From Nitrosomonas ureae (GTDB lineage: Bacteria; Pseudomonadota; Gammaproteobacteria; Burkholderiales; Nitrosomonadaceae): a stretch of DNA of 64,000 bases. Location of the stretch: the NCBI RefSeq assembly GCF_001455205.1, contig NZ_CP013341.1, forward strand, positions 1,240,001 through 1,304,000, read 5' to 3'. The notes under the pieces are model-generated. The model was not told the origin of the DNA, searched no databases, and worked only from the letters and a program-made list of their open reading frames with translations. The stretch's first letter is position 1. Every line of letters starts with the position of its first letter. Both the position numbers and the translations under genes were made by a program. Positions 34,964 through 44,537 of this stretch are shown here, in pieces.

Positions 34964-36632
34964 GATTAGCCTCCTCCAAACTGGTTAATCCCTGTTTGAC
35001 CATGTCCAATGCCGCTTCGCGCAGGAAACGGGTGCCGTTATCCCGCGCTGCTTCCTTGATACGCCGGATCGGCTCGTGAGCGACGATCAATTCACGAATT
35101 TCATCGTTCAGCAACAAAATTTCAGCAATGGCATTTCTACCGCGGAAGCCGCTGCCGCGGCATTGCCCGCAGCCCTTGCCGTTACGGAATTTATAATGAC
35201 TTGCCTGATCCGGCGGAATGCCGGATTCCTCAATTACACTGTCCTCAGGACGTTCATCCACGGCACAGTGCGTACATAGCAAGCGCACTAATCTTTGCGC
35301 GACAATGCCGTTCAAGGCGGATACAAAGCTATAGGGATCTACACCCATATGTGAAAACCGCCCAATAACATCAAACACGTTGTTCGCATGCACCGTGGTA
35401 AACACCAAATGACCGGTCAATGCGGCCTGTATGGCAATTTGCGCAGTTTCAGCATCACGAATCTCTCCCACCATAATTTTGTCGGGATCATGCCGCAAAA
35501 TTGAGCGCAAACCACGCGCGAATGTGAGCCCTTTTTTCTCATTAACAGGTATCTGCAAAACACCCGGAAGCTGATATTCAATCGGGTCTTCGATCGTGAT
35601 GATTTTGTCATGACCTTTGTTCACTTCCGAAATCGCAGCATATAAAGACGTCGTCTTGCCGCTGCCGGTCGGGCCGGTAACCAGCAGCATGCCATAAGGT
35701 TCGGAGCTTAGGCGGCGAATACTCGCGATCGCTGCCTGATTAAAGCCCAGCTGGTTTAGGGTTAGGCCTTCAAGTTGATCGGATAACGCCTGACGATCGA
35801 GGATACGCAGTACTGCATCTTCTCCGAAAATGCTCGGCATGATGGAAACCCGGAAATCTATTTCCCGACCTTGAATAGAAATTTTAAACCGGCCATCTTG
35901 CGGCACCCGGCGTTCAGCAATATCCAGCTCGGACATCACTTTAATGCGGGAAATAACTTGCTCGGCCACGTCCGCACCTTGTATGGTGCCAATGGCTGTC
36001 AACACGCCGTCAATGCGATATTTAATCGACAACAAGCCCGGAGCCATCTCCAAGTGAATATCACTGGCTTGCGATTTGTGCGCATCATACAAGGTGGAGT
36101 GTACAAGACGTACTACTTTACTGGTACCCTCGTTAATGCTCTTCAACGATAAGTCTTCGATACCACTTTGTATCTTATCCAGCTCCGCCGATGACAGCAC
36201 TTGATCCATAGCGCGCATGGTTTTTTCTTGCTGGGTGAAGAAAGCACTCAAATCGGCCGGATGTACCAAATACCATTCAACCGCCCGATCAAACCGCTCT
36301 TCCGCCCATGCCCGCAGCTTGCCGGAAAAAGGGTTGCTGATCGCGAATAAATAACTTTGACCGCTGTAGAATAATACACATTCATGCCGCATCGCTTCAC
36401 TAAACGGTAAAATATCAAAAGCGGGTTGTAATGTATGAATCTCCTTCATCTCCAGAACGGGCATGCGCATCAATTGACCTAACTGCTGCATCAGTTCATC
36501 GGGTGTATAAGCGCTATCTTCTTCCAGGATCTGGATGACAGAAACACCTTGAGTTGCGGCTTTGCGGCGGATTTCTGCTAATTGATTGAGATCAATGGGT
36601 GGTTTGCTGTCAATATGTACTGACGCGTCCAT
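34944..36632 (-). CDS. gspE: GspE/PilB-family assembly ATPase
   Basis: A 562-residue hexameric ATPase that drives pseudopilus assembly. The N-terminal GspE-II domain is at about 30-160, then the N2 domain and the motor with Walker A VTGPTGSGKTTSL, Asp box IITIEDPIEYQLP, Walker B IMVGEIRDAETAQ and His box TGHLVFTTVHAN. A tetracysteine zinc motif is present as LLCTHC and GCGQC, standard for GspE and PilB. The start ATG overlaps the end of gspF by one base. Confidence 0.95.
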   Translation of the reverse strand: MDASVHIDSKPPIDLNQLAEIRRKAATQGVSVIQILEEDSAYTPDELMQQLGQLMRMPVLEMKEIHTLQPAFDILPFSEAMRHECVLFYSGQSYLFAISNPFSGKLRAWAEERFDRAVEWYLVHPADLSAFFTQQEKTMRAMDQVLSSAELDKIQSGIEDLSLKSINEGTSKVVRLVHSTLYDAHKSQASDIHLEMAPGLLSIKYRIDGVLTAIGTIQGADVAEQVISRIKVMSELDIAERRVPQDGRFKISIQGREIDFRVSIMPSIFGEDAVLRILDRQALSDQLEGLTLNQLGFNQAAIASIRRLSSEPYGMLLVTGPTGSGKTTSLYAAISEVNKGHDKIITIEDPIEYQLPGVLQIPVNEKKGLTFARGLRSILRHDPDKIMVGEIRDAETAQIAIQAALTGHLVFTTVHANNVFDVIGRFSHMGVDPYSFVSALNGIVAQRLVRLLCTHCAVDERPEDSVIEESGIPPDQASHYKFRNGKGCGQCRGSGFRGRNAIAEILLLNDEIRELIVAHEPIRRIKEAARDNGTRFLREAALDMVKQGLTSLEEANRVTIVA

Positions 36633-37816
36633 TAATTGATGCTTCCAGCCAATTCAAAAATAGGCATATACATGAGAATGATAATGCCGCCGATTACAAT
36701 ACCGATAAATGCCATCAGCAGCGGCTCAATCAGCTTGGTTGTCCATTCCACCCAACGGGCTATCTCCTCATCATGAAAATTACCGATTCGTTCCATCATA
36801 TCTCCCATTAGTCCGGTTCTTTCGCCGACACGGAGCATACGATTCCCCACTGCGGTCGTAAGACCTTCTTGTTCCATTGCGCTGGAGATTGTTTTGCCTT
36901 CACGGATATGCTTGGCAGCGGCAGCTACTTTGGGTCGGAAATGCGGTTGCAGCAATCCGCTGACCATCTCTAACGCTTGGGTGACAGGAATTCCGCCACG
37001 AAGCAACATGCCGAGTGTTTTATAGAAGCGGGCTAATTGATAAACCCGCATGTGTTCCCCAATCGCGGGAATGCGCCACAAAAGCTGCATGACTTTCGCC
37101 CAGAATGTTGGCCGGCTGACGCTATACCCTATTAGCACTATCAGCGCCATCGCAGCAATGGCCAATTCCCAACCGCGCTCATGAACAAATTGTCCCCACT
37201 TGATCAGTAACAACGACAACCATGGCAAATCGCTGCCCATGTCGTCATAAATGGCACTGAATTTGGGAACTACGAATACCATTAGAAAAATCGAGACAAG
37301 CAAGCCAACTACCAATAACAATACGGGATAAATGGATGCGCCCACCAGTTTCTTGCGGACAAAATCCATTTGTGTCTGATAAGTAATGAATCTTGTTAGA
37401 GCCTCAGCAAGATCGCCAGTCCGCTCGCTGGCACGAACAGTTGCAATGTATAACGGCGGAAACGCCTGCGGATAATCTTCCAATGCTTGTGAGAAGGTTA
37501 TGCCTTCATACAGCCGATCCAGAATATTCTGAATAATTTTGCGATTACTGGCATCCTGTTCTTTCTCCAGCAAAGTTTCAATACTTTCTACCAGGCTCAG
37601 TCCTGCAGTTTGTAGTGAAAGTAACTCCTGGCTAAAATGCACTAATGGAAAATGAGTGCGCGATTTAAACGTAAAGCCGGAAAATCTGCGGCGTACGCTC
37701 AACACCATGCCGCCTTGTTCCATCACTTGCCGACGTACTTCCGCTTCACTGTTGGCTTCCAGTTCTAAATGTACGGTTCCTTGTCCGGAAATAACCGCTT
37801 TCACTTCAAAACGCAT
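36632..37816 (-). CDS. gspF: GspF/PilC-family inner-membrane platform protein
   Basis: A 394-residue polytopic platform protein with two repeated GspF domains. Domain one has FSQELLSLQTAGLSLVESIE and PLYIATVRASERTGDLAEAL, domain two YQLARFYKTLGMLLRGGIPV and MLRVGERTGLMGDMME. Three hydrophobic segments are near residues 160-185, 210-230 and 365-390. It follows gspG after nine bases. Confidence 0.94.
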   Translation of the reverse strand: MRFEVKAVISGQGTVHLELEANSEAEVRRQVMEQGGMVLSVRRRFSGFTFKSRTHFPLVHFSQELLSLQTAGLSLVESIETLLEKEQDASNRKIIQNILDRLYEGITFSQALEDYPQAFPPLYIATVRASERTGDLAEALTRFITYQTQMDFVRKKLVGASIYPVLLLVVGLLVSIFLMVFVVPKFSAIYDDMGSDLPWLSLLLIKWGQFVHERGWELAIAAMALIVLIGYSVSRPTFWAKVMQLLWRIPAIGEHMRVYQLARFYKTLGMLLRGGIPVTQALEMVSGLLQPHFRPKVAAAAKHIREGKTISSAMEQEGLTTAVGNRMLRVGERTGLMGDMMERIGNFHDEEIARWVEWTTKLIEPLLMAFIGIVIGGIIILMYMPIFELAGSIN

Positions 37817-37825
37817 AAGGTCAAT

Positions 37826-38260
37826 TTACCAGTTGGTGATATCGGCCGCCTCGCCATCGCCACCCGGTTGTCCGTCTCTGCCATATGAGAGCAAATCAAA
37901 CTCGGCACGTTCGCCAGGATACTTGTAGACGTATGGGCGTCCCCAAGGGTCGGCTGGGGGTAATTTGGACAGATAGGGTCCTTGCCATCTGGGCTCATTG
38001 CTTGGACGATTCACCAATGACACCAAACCCAGCTCAGTCGCCGGATAGCTGCCTACATCCAAGCGATACTGATGCAATGCTTTTTCTAATGCGTCGATCT
38101 GTGCTTGCGCCATTTTGATTTCTGATTTACCGACTTGCGAAAAGTACTTCGGTCCAACATAAGCAGCCAACAAGCCAATAATAACCATTACAACAAGTAA
38201 CTCGAGTAGCGTAAATCCACGCATATTGTTTGCTTTTTGTTGTTTAACCGAATACATCAT
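37826..38260 (-). CDS. gspG: GspG major pseudopilin
   Basis: A 144-residue major pseudopilin, first gene of the operon. Cleavage site RG|FTLLELLVVMVIIGLLAAYV with +5 glutamate; the soluble domain has LHQYRLDVGSYPATELGLVSLV, DPWGRPYVYKYPGE and the calcium-binding tail SYGRDGQPGGDGEAADI that defines GspG. AGGA lies 6 bases before the first of two ATG codons. The operon promoter should lie in the 140-bp stretch upstream, where no clear motif was identified. Confidence 0.95.
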   Translation of the reverse strand: MMYSVKQQKANNMRGFTLLELLVVMVIIGLLAAYVGPKYFSQVGKSEIKMAQAQIDALEKALHQYRLDVGSYPATELGLVSLVNRPSNEPRWQGPYLSKLPPADPWGRPYVYKYPGERAEFDLLSYGRDGQPGGDGEAADITNW

Positions 38261-38400
38261 GTTTTATCCTTTATCTGCTTTATGAACTAATAAGATTTTT
38301 AACATTAAACTTTTGCATATTATGTTGCTTATATGACAGGGTCAAGACGGGATTCGGCATTTCAATGTTGCAACGCCAGAAATCCTAATATCAACCCGTA

Positions 38401-39084
38401 CTAGCGCCGTAAAATGGCCCACCATCGACCGATATTGAGTAGTGTCATTAATGAAGCCGAAACATATGTCCAGGCTGCTGCACGTAAAATCCTGCGTGCA
38501 TGAGGTTCGTCCCCTTGTATCAAATACTTGCCTTGTTCCAACATTGGCATTGCCCGCGCGAAGCTGGCATGCAGTTCCATTGGAAGTGTTACCAAGTGTA
38601 TAACCGTGGCCGTTCCCAGTGTTAGCAAGCCACCTGCAAAAAACAGGGCGCCTGTAACCGGCGCCCGTGTAATTACCGTGATGAGGGGCGCAATCATCAG
38701 AATGGCAGCACCTAATTTTTCAACCGGAGCAGCAATCTGAACCAGTCGTGTACGTAATTTTAATGGCAAATAACCATCCCGGTCCTGTATCGCATGTCCA
38801 ACTTCGTGTGCTGCCACAGTAATTGCTGTCAACGATTTACCGTTAAATTTCTCAGGGGTTAGCCGAACTGTTTTTTCAATCGGATCATAATGATCACCTT
38901 GCTCAGTCATTTCAACCTTGACTGTTTGCAAGTTCGCCCAATCCAGCAATATGCGCGCCAACTCAGCACCAGTGCCTGGATAACGGTCTTCGGGGTAACT
39001 ATACTTCGTCAGAGTGTGCTTAACCCAGTAGGAAGGCCCCAGAATGAGTATGGCAAAGGCAACAATAAATACTAAATAAAGCAT
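38401..39084 (-). CDS. Membrane zinc metallopeptidase (YugP family)
   Basis: A 227-residue neutral zinc metallopeptidase of the Zn_peptidase_2 type. The zinc motif is AHEVGH (H93, E94, H97) within TVAAHEVGHAIQDRDGYLPL. An N-terminal hydrophobic helix (LYLVFIVAFAILILGPSYW) and two central hydrophobic segments (LGAAILMIAPLITVIT, LFFAGGLLTLGTATVI) place it in the inner membrane. It lies 140 bases upstream of gspG on the same strand but spacing suggests a separate unit. Confidence 0.92.
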   Translation of the reverse strand: MLYLVFIVAFAILILGPSYWVKHTLTKYSYPEDRYPGTGAELARILLDWANLQTVKVEMTEQGDHYDPIEKTVRLTPEKFNGKSLTAITVAAHEVGHAIQDRDGYLPLKLRTRLVQIAAPVEKLGAAILMIAPLITVITRAPVTGALFFAGGLLTLGTATVIHLVTLPMELHASFARAMPMLEQGKYLIQGDEPHARRILRAAAWTYVSASLMTLLNIGRWWAILRR

Positions 39085-39360
39085 AAAACTCAGATATTCG
39101 CATGAAAGATTGGTTCCGCTTGTAAAAAGCGCGTGGCATTAAAGCCACAAGATTACACACACTTCATAAATCCAAATAATGGATCAGACCAATCAAAAGG
39201 CGCTATTTATTCAAACCCCATCCATTTTATCTGCTGGATTTGCATAAAAATGCAAAAAGCATTCTAAAATGACTAAAACATAACTAAGAAAATACTGAGT
39301 TTCGCTGTAAAATAAAATCCTTCTCTACAACCTATTATAAGTTATCTTCATTTCTAAAAA

Positions 39361-40767
39361 TTACTTCTCATCCAGCAATTCGCCTATCAGCCTAGTTTCT
39401 ATCTGTTGATATTGCGGATTACCGTTGCGCGTGGCGGAATGTTCTTGCCAGCTTGGATTCTGACGTAAGGTGCTGATCAGTTTGCTCCAATCGTTAGGTA
39501 ATTTTTCGTCATCAGCTTTATCCACTTGCAGGGTATCCTGTGCCGCATGACCACGATGCATGAGCTTTTTCAATAAGTGTTTCTGACGTAAGTACAATAC
39601 TTGTAAAGTGGTTTCGTCAGCGCACTGCCACTTGGTGCCTTTGACAGTTGCTTTGATTTCATCACCATAACGCTTGAAAGTCGACCAACCGGCACCAGCG
39701 ATGGCGCCCAAAGCGCTGGCTGCTCCCAGGCTCATACCACCAACCATCAGATCAATTCCGACACCTGCTGCAGCGCCCTTAGCTGCGGCGCTTCCAACAT
39801 CCAATCCATATGTTTTAAGTATACCGGGTGCGAAAATATCCAGTTGCCATTGCCCATTGCTGACGGGAATGTTCTGAATTTCAACATCCTTTTCCGAGAA
39901 ATTGAAAATCGCCAATAAATCATGCAAACAATGTTGTTCAGCTTTACGAACAAAATCGTGCAAACGGTTTTCAATCAATGAATCTGCAATTAAATTGTTT
40001 TTAGTCGCCTTGCTCTCGCGATAGCAGGCGACATTTGCAATCAACTCAGCAATTCGCTTGGCGCCCGATAAACAAAGCTGATTCCATAATGTGGCGCGAT
40101 AATCAATCAGCTTCTGCAATCTATCATAGTGAGATTCCAGTAAGGTCTGCATTTTCTGATACAAACGTTTTTCAGCGTCAAAGGTAAATGCTACCGTATC
40201 GAATTCAAGCGTTGCATGCATATGAAAAGCAGTCAAATGTTGGCGCCATTTCGTTAGTTCCTGATCATGCCCGGCAATAAAGTTAAACACTGGAATAATT
40301 GGTTTACCCGACTGCGTGAGAATTTCCAGTTCCAGGCGGTATTTCTCCAGGAAAGGTTCGCGTACATCGATAATGTATAAAAGAATATCGCTGCGTAACA
40401 CTTGGCGGATAACCTTTGCTTCTTGTTCCAAGGGATCGCTGACAGAGATATCTGTTACAAACTGCTCCAATATTTGTATCGGTGGCGATAATTTTGATCG
40501 GGCCTGTAGCTTTTTGATCTGCGCAAATAAAGCCCTGGAATCCTCCAGACCGGGCGTATCATACAAATTAAGAATTGGTTCGTTGTTAGCGCTAATTGTC
40601 GCCTGCTCAACATGTCGCGTGGTACCTGCGGCATCTTCAATAATGCCGAACTCCGTGCTGCGCAGCATGGTGCGGATCAGTGATGTTTTGCCGGTATTGG
40701 TATGCCCTACAACAGCAATATTCAGCAATAACGGGGTATTCAGGCTATTGGGTTTCTTGACCATCAT
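39361..40767 (-). CDS. DUF3482-type Era-like GTPase
   Basis: A 468-residue GTPase. Motifs: G1 GHTNTGKT at residues 21-28, G3 DTPGLED, and an N-terminal G domain to about 200, then a helical DUF3482 region. Residues about 320-360 (AAKGAAAGVGIDLMVGGMSLGAASALG) are Gly/Ala-rich and hydrophobic, like a membrane-inserting hairpin. Its start is three bases after the stop of the DUF2868 gene, so the pair is one unit. The pair recurs in proteobacteria but has no established function that I know. Confidence 0.88.
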   Translation of the reverse strand: MMVKKPNSLNTPLLLNIAVVGHTNTGKTSLIRTMLRSTEFGIIEDAAGTTRHVEQATISANNEPILNLYDTPGLEDSRALFAQIKKLQARSKLSPPIQILEQFVTDISVSDPLEQEAKVIRQVLRSDILLYIIDVREPFLEKYRLELEILTQSGKPIIPVFNFIAGHDQELTKWRQHLTAFHMHATLEFDTVAFTFDAEKRLYQKMQTLLESHYDRLQKLIDYRATLWNQLCLSGAKRIAELIANVACYRESKATKNNLIADSLIENRLHDFVRKAEQHCLHDLLAIFNFSEKDVEIQNIPVSNGQWQLDIFAPGILKTYGLDVGSAAAKGAAAGVGIDLMVGGMSLGAASALGAIAGAGWSTFKRYGDEIKATVKGTKWQCADETTLQVLYLRQKHLLKKLMHRGHAAQDTLQVDKADDEKLPNDWSKLISTLRQNPSWQEHSATRNGNPQYQQIETRLIGELLDEK

Positions 40768-40770
40768 GAT

Positions 40771-42153
40771 TTATCGGGTAATGACATGCTCCGCCGGAAT
40801 ACCGCAGGCTTCTGCCAAGCGAAACCAGGCAAATTCACGCGCACTGGTAACGGGTGTTGAAGGTTTGCTCAACAAAATTAACCAAGGTTTGGTATTGCTG
40901 CTATCAACCAATTCTTTAATCATGCGCTGTATGCCGCGATCCGGCAGACGATGCGCTGCGACGCCTAGCAAAACTGGAGTTTTCATGTTATTGATCAGTG
41001 CAATCGCTGCATCGTGAGATTCCTGATCGATAATATTTAACCGACAAACCACACGCTCAGGCCAAGATGTTGCGGTATCCAGCTCGATGCCAAAAGCTTG
41101 TGCATTGGCTGGAATGGAGACATGCTCAGGCGGACGGGCTATGTCAACAGGTTTGACGTCTGCTTGCGGATCGGCATCGATAATTTCTGCTTTAACATTG
41201 CGTCCCATCAAATGCTGACGTAGCTCAATATAATAGGGTAGATATAAATCCAGCTTAAACCGGTATTCACTCCATTTCTGCATGATCCAGGAAATGCCGA
41301 GCAGTAACAATCGTGGAAATATACCGTAAACTATCAAGCTGCCAATCAAAAAAGTGGCCCAAGCCATTCGTGTTTCCGCATCCTGTTTGCTTGTTCCTAT
41401 CCTGCTTGCAACTGTTTGTGGATCATCCGGTATTTTTAAGCCGACAGCCTCCAAGGGCGAACCCAGAATTTGGGTTAACTTAGGTAAAGTGCCATCCGGC
41501 AATAATGTTGTACCCCAGATAAAATTGTATTGCTTGGCGAGCATGAGCAATATCAATAACACTAATCCGGCTGTTAAGTAGCTCAGCCAGAGTTGGTGCG
41601 TTAGCACACTGATACGCCATTTGCCTACATTTCCCGTTAAGCAGCTCTCACACCACGCGTGCGATGCTGACGATGTAATTGTGGGGTCGTGTTTGTGCCT
41701 GTAAGGCAGCCAACGGGTTAGGTGCGCTATGATGCCACCACTTAAACTCTGTAAATTCAAGGTAATGCCAGATACCCATAGTAATAGGGAAATTAGATTA
41801 AACCCCAGTAGCACCGCAAGTAACCAGTAAATATTCAGCGTGGAAGACTCGCTTACCGCCTGGCTTGCTGCCAAACCACCCAGGATCATCGCTATGATCA
41901 AACCTATTCGGCGTGTACGAATAAACTGTTGATTCGGCTGTCGTAGCTTATCTCCCAGCGCATTCTCGTAAATCAAGTGATTGGCACGAATTTTCAATCG
42001 ATGGATAAATTCAGGATAACTAAAATCACTGCCTGTAGAGTCGGGCATATTCTTGATGCTGGCATAAGATATCTCCTCTCCTTTGATTGATTCGATTTTG
42101 CGTAATTGCTCAATTCGCACCAGATCAGAAAACGTATATTTTTTTACTGACAT
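40771..42153 (-). CDS. DUF2868 membrane protein, partner of the GTPase
   Basis: A 460-residue integral membrane protein. Hydrophobic segments lie near residues 85-105 (IGLIIAMILGGLAA), 115-140 (IYWLLAVLLGFNLISLLLWV), 205-225 (WLSYLTAGLVLLILLML) and 285-305 (FLIGSLIVYGIFPRLLLLGI). The C-terminal third is soluble and resembles a nucleotide-free P-loop-like domain (GVAAHRLPDRGIQRMIKELV). The ATG at 42153 is chosen over an in-frame TTG seven codons earlier. The match to DUF2868 is by layout and by pairing with DUF3482. Confidence 0.82.
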   Translation of the reverse strand: MSVKKYTFSDLVRIEQLRKIESIKGEEISYASIKNMPDSTGSDFSYPEFIHRLKIRANHLIYENALGDKLRQPNQQFIRTRRIGLIIAMILGGLAASQAVSESSTLNIYWLLAVLLGFNLISLLLWVSGITLNLQSLSGGIIAHLTRWLPYRHKHDPTITSSASHAWCESCLTGNVGKWRISVLTHQLWLSYLTAGLVLLILLMLAKQYNFIWGTTLLPDGTLPKLTQILGSPLEAVGLKIPDDPQTVASRIGTSKQDAETRMAWATFLIGSLIVYGIFPRLLLLGISWIMQKWSEYRFKLDLYLPYYIELRQHLMGRNVKAEIIDADPQADVKPVDIARPPEHVSIPANAQAFGIELDTATSWPERVVCRLNIIDQESHDAAIALINNMKTPVLLGVAAHRLPDRGIQRMIKELVDSSNTKPWLILLSKPSTPVTSAREFAWFRLAEACGIPAEHVITR

Positions 42154-42244
42154 TGCGCGATCAATTCCAGACAAATAAAATAATCAAAAGGTTGTGGTTT
42201 ATAGCGAACGAAAGATTCACAAGTATTCAAAAAATTAACCTAAA

Positions 42245-42269
42245 TTTTCAGCAAAAAAATTGCTGAAAA
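42245..42269. promoter_or_regulatory. 10-bp perfect inverted repeat in divergent promoter region
   Basis: ttttcagcaa at 42245-42254 and ttgctgaaaa at 42260-42269 flank five A. It lies between the divergent DUF2868 and amidotransferase genes, 51 bases before the latter, so it is a candidate operator. No gene ends here, so a terminator is unlikely. Confidence 0.45.
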
Positions 42270-42320
42270 ACAAGCTAAAATTGATCATCGCATCATTCAA
42301 AATAATGGCAGGAAAATTCC

Positions 42321-43022
42321 ATGAAGCCGGTTGCAATTTTTAGACATTTACCCATCGAAGGGCCAGGCTATTTTGCCACATTTCTCGACAACAATCATAT
42401 TCCTTGGCGCTTAATTAAAATTGACGCGGGTGAGAAACCACCAAACAGCATCGCTGAATTCAGCGGCTTAGTATTTATGGGTGGGCCCATGAGCGTCAAC
42501 GATGATTTACCCTGGATCAAATTGTCGCTGTCATTGATTCGCCAAGCAGTTACCGAAGATATGCCGGTATTGGGTCATTGTTTGGGGGGGCAATTGATGG
42601 CCAAGGCGCTGGGAGGCATTGTCAAAGCCAATCCGGTAAAGGAAATGGGGTGGGGTGAAGTCACCGTGCCAGATCATCCCATTGCGCGGGAATGGTTCGG
42701 TGATCTAACCACTTTTAACTCTTTTCATTGGCATGGTGAAGCTTTCAGCCTACCCCAAGGTGCTACGTGCATCTTATCCAGTCAATATTGTGAAAATCAA
42801 GCTTTTGCGCTCGGCATGCATTTGGGCATGCAGTGCCATGTCGAAATGACGGAGCGTTTAGTGCGAGACTGGTGCAGCGTGGCTGCAGAAGAGCTTGCCA
42901 GCTTAAATGAAGCATCAGTGCAGTCAATAGATGAAATTGAAAAAAACTTGCCTGAGCGAGTGACGGCATTAAATTCGGTAGCTGACCGGCTGTACAAAAA
43001 ATGGATTGACCATTTGAAATGA
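42321..43022 (+). CDS. Class I glutamine amidotransferase-like protein
   Basis: A 233-residue protein of the GATase1 GMP-synthase-like group. The nucleophile is C87 in LGHCLGGQLMA, preceded by the oxyanion motif VFMGGPMSVND; the histidine-glutamate pair is in GMQCHVEMTE. Stand-alone members hydrolyse gamma-glutamyl bonds, but the substrate cannot be read here. AGGA lies 8 bases before the ATG. Confidence 0.9.
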   Translation: MKPVAIFRHLPIEGPGYFATFLDNNHIPWRLIKIDAGEKPPNSIAEFSGLVFMGGPMSVNDDLPWIKLSLSLIRQAVTEDMPVLGHCLGGQLMAKALGGIVKANPVKEMGWGEVTVPDHPIAREWFGDLTTFNSFHWHGEAFSLPQGATCILSSQYCENQAFALGMHLGMQCHVEMTERLVRDWCSVAAEELASLNEASVQSIDEIEKNLPERVTALNSVADRLYKKWIDHLK

Positions 43023-43224
43023 TTTGTGAAGATTGTTTGTTATCAAGTCATTCCCGAAAGATTTGTACTTTTAATCAATCGATAAAGCGTCACGTACTTA
43101 ATGGTGATCCGACAACGATTTGCTGCCATTCATTTTTCTGTTGCTTTCTATCCGCTATCTGCGTTTCAATAGGTAGTGTTACTATACGGGCTTTAATAAT
43201 AATTTTCGAAGGATTGGTACTAAC

Positions 43225-44472
43225 ATGTTTTCGCAGAAACACACTATAGAAAATATCGACCCGGATTTGTGGCGGGCAATTAAAGGCGAAGTACAACGCC
43301 AAGAAGAGTATATCGAATTAATTGCCTCGGAAAATTATGCCAGTCCCGCTGTGATGCAAGCCCAGGGTTCGGTTCTGACTAATAAGTATGCCGAAGGCTA
43401 TCCAGGTAAACGCTATTATGGTGGTTGCATGTATGCGGATCAAGTGGAACAACTCGCGATTGATCGATTGAAAACGCTTTTTGGCGCTGAGTATGTAAAT
43501 GTGCAACCGCATTCTGGCTCTCAAGCCAATGCAGCGGTTTATCTCTCAGTGTTAAAACCGGGCGATACCTTACTGGGTATGTCGCTGGCGCATGGAGGCC
43601 ACTTGACGCACGGCTCTAGCGTTAGCATGAGTGGGAAGATTTTCAATTCGATTTCCTATGGACTGGTTCCGGAAACCGAATTGCTTAATTATGATGAAGT
43701 CGAGAGATTGGCCCATGAACATAAACCAAAAATGATTGTGGCTGGCGCTTCTGCTTATGCAAGAGTGATAGACTGGGGACGTTTCCGTAAAATAGCTGAT
43801 GCTGTTGGGGCCTATTTATTAGTGGATATGGCACATTATGCCGGATTGGTGGCAGCGGGTTTTTATCCAAATCCAGTTGGAATCGCTGATTTTGTTACCA
43901 GCACCACACACAAAACATTGCGTGGCCCGCGTGGAGGCATCATTATGGCCAAACCTGAGCACGAAAAAGCATTGAATTCTGCAATTTTCCCGCAAACTCA
44001 AGGGGGTCCATTAATGCATGTTATTGCAGCCAAAGCTGTTTCATTTAAGGAGGCCGCAAGCAAGGAATTTAAGGATTATCAGGAACAGGTGATTGATAAC
44101 GCTAGAGTTATGGTCAAAGTGTTAATTAATCGTGGATTGAGAATTGTGTCAGGCCAGACCGATTGTCATTTATTTCTGGTTGATTTGCGTGCGATGAACT
44201 TAACCGGTAAACAAGCAGAAGAATCGCTAGAAAGAGCGCATATCACGGTTAACAAAAATGCCATTCCCAATGATCCTCAAAAGCCATTTGTTACCAGTGG
44301 CATCCGTATTGGATCGCCTGCGATAACTACTCGAGGTTTCAGAGAACTGGAAGCGGAGCAATTGGCGAATCTGATTGCAGACGTTCTGGCTGCACCCGAA
44401 GATTCCGCAGTCATATCGCGTGTAGCTACCGAGGCAAAACAATTATGTGCAAAATTTCCAGTGTATGGATAA
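43225..44472 (+). CDS. glyA: Serine hydroxymethyltransferase
   Basis: A 415-residue PLP enzyme that interconverts serine and glycine with tetrahydrofolate. Motifs: IELIASENYASPAV, the tetrahydrofolate/active-site NVQPHSGSQANAAVY, and the PLP lysine in TSTTHKTLRGPRGG. AAGGA lies 10 bases before the ATG. glyA-nrdR-ribD is a conserved betaproteobacterial order. The 200 bases upstream contain no gene or recognisable riboswitch. Confidence 0.97.
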   Translation: MFSQKHTIENIDPDLWRAIKGEVQRQEEYIELIASENYASPAVMQAQGSVLTNKYAEGYPGKRYYGGCMYADQVEQLAIDRLKTLFGAEYVNVQPHSGSQANAAVYLSVLKPGDTLLGMSLAHGGHLTHGSSVSMSGKIFNSISYGLVPETELLNYDEVERLAHEHKPKMIVAGASAYARVIDWGRFRKIADAVGAYLLVDMAHYAGLVAAGFYPNPVGIADFVTSTTHKTLRGPRGGIIMAKPEHEKALNSAIFPQTQGGPLMHVIAAKAVSFKEAASKEFKDYQEQVIDNARVMVKVLINRGLRIVSGQTDCHLFLVDLRAMNLTGKQAEESLERAHITVNKNAIPNDPQKPFVTSGIRIGSPAITTRGFRELEAEQLANLIADVLAAPEDSAVISRVATEAKQLCAKFPVYG

Positions 44473-44537
44473 TCCCAAAGTGAACTTAAGCAGCTATGAA
44501 AGTGCCGTGACTTGATGGCTACAGATCATGATTAAAT

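Noticed and set aside
43023..43224. Glycine riboswitch upstream of glyA
   Set aside because: The 200-bp leader shows no recognisable aptamer core, and no T-run hairpin precedes the start.
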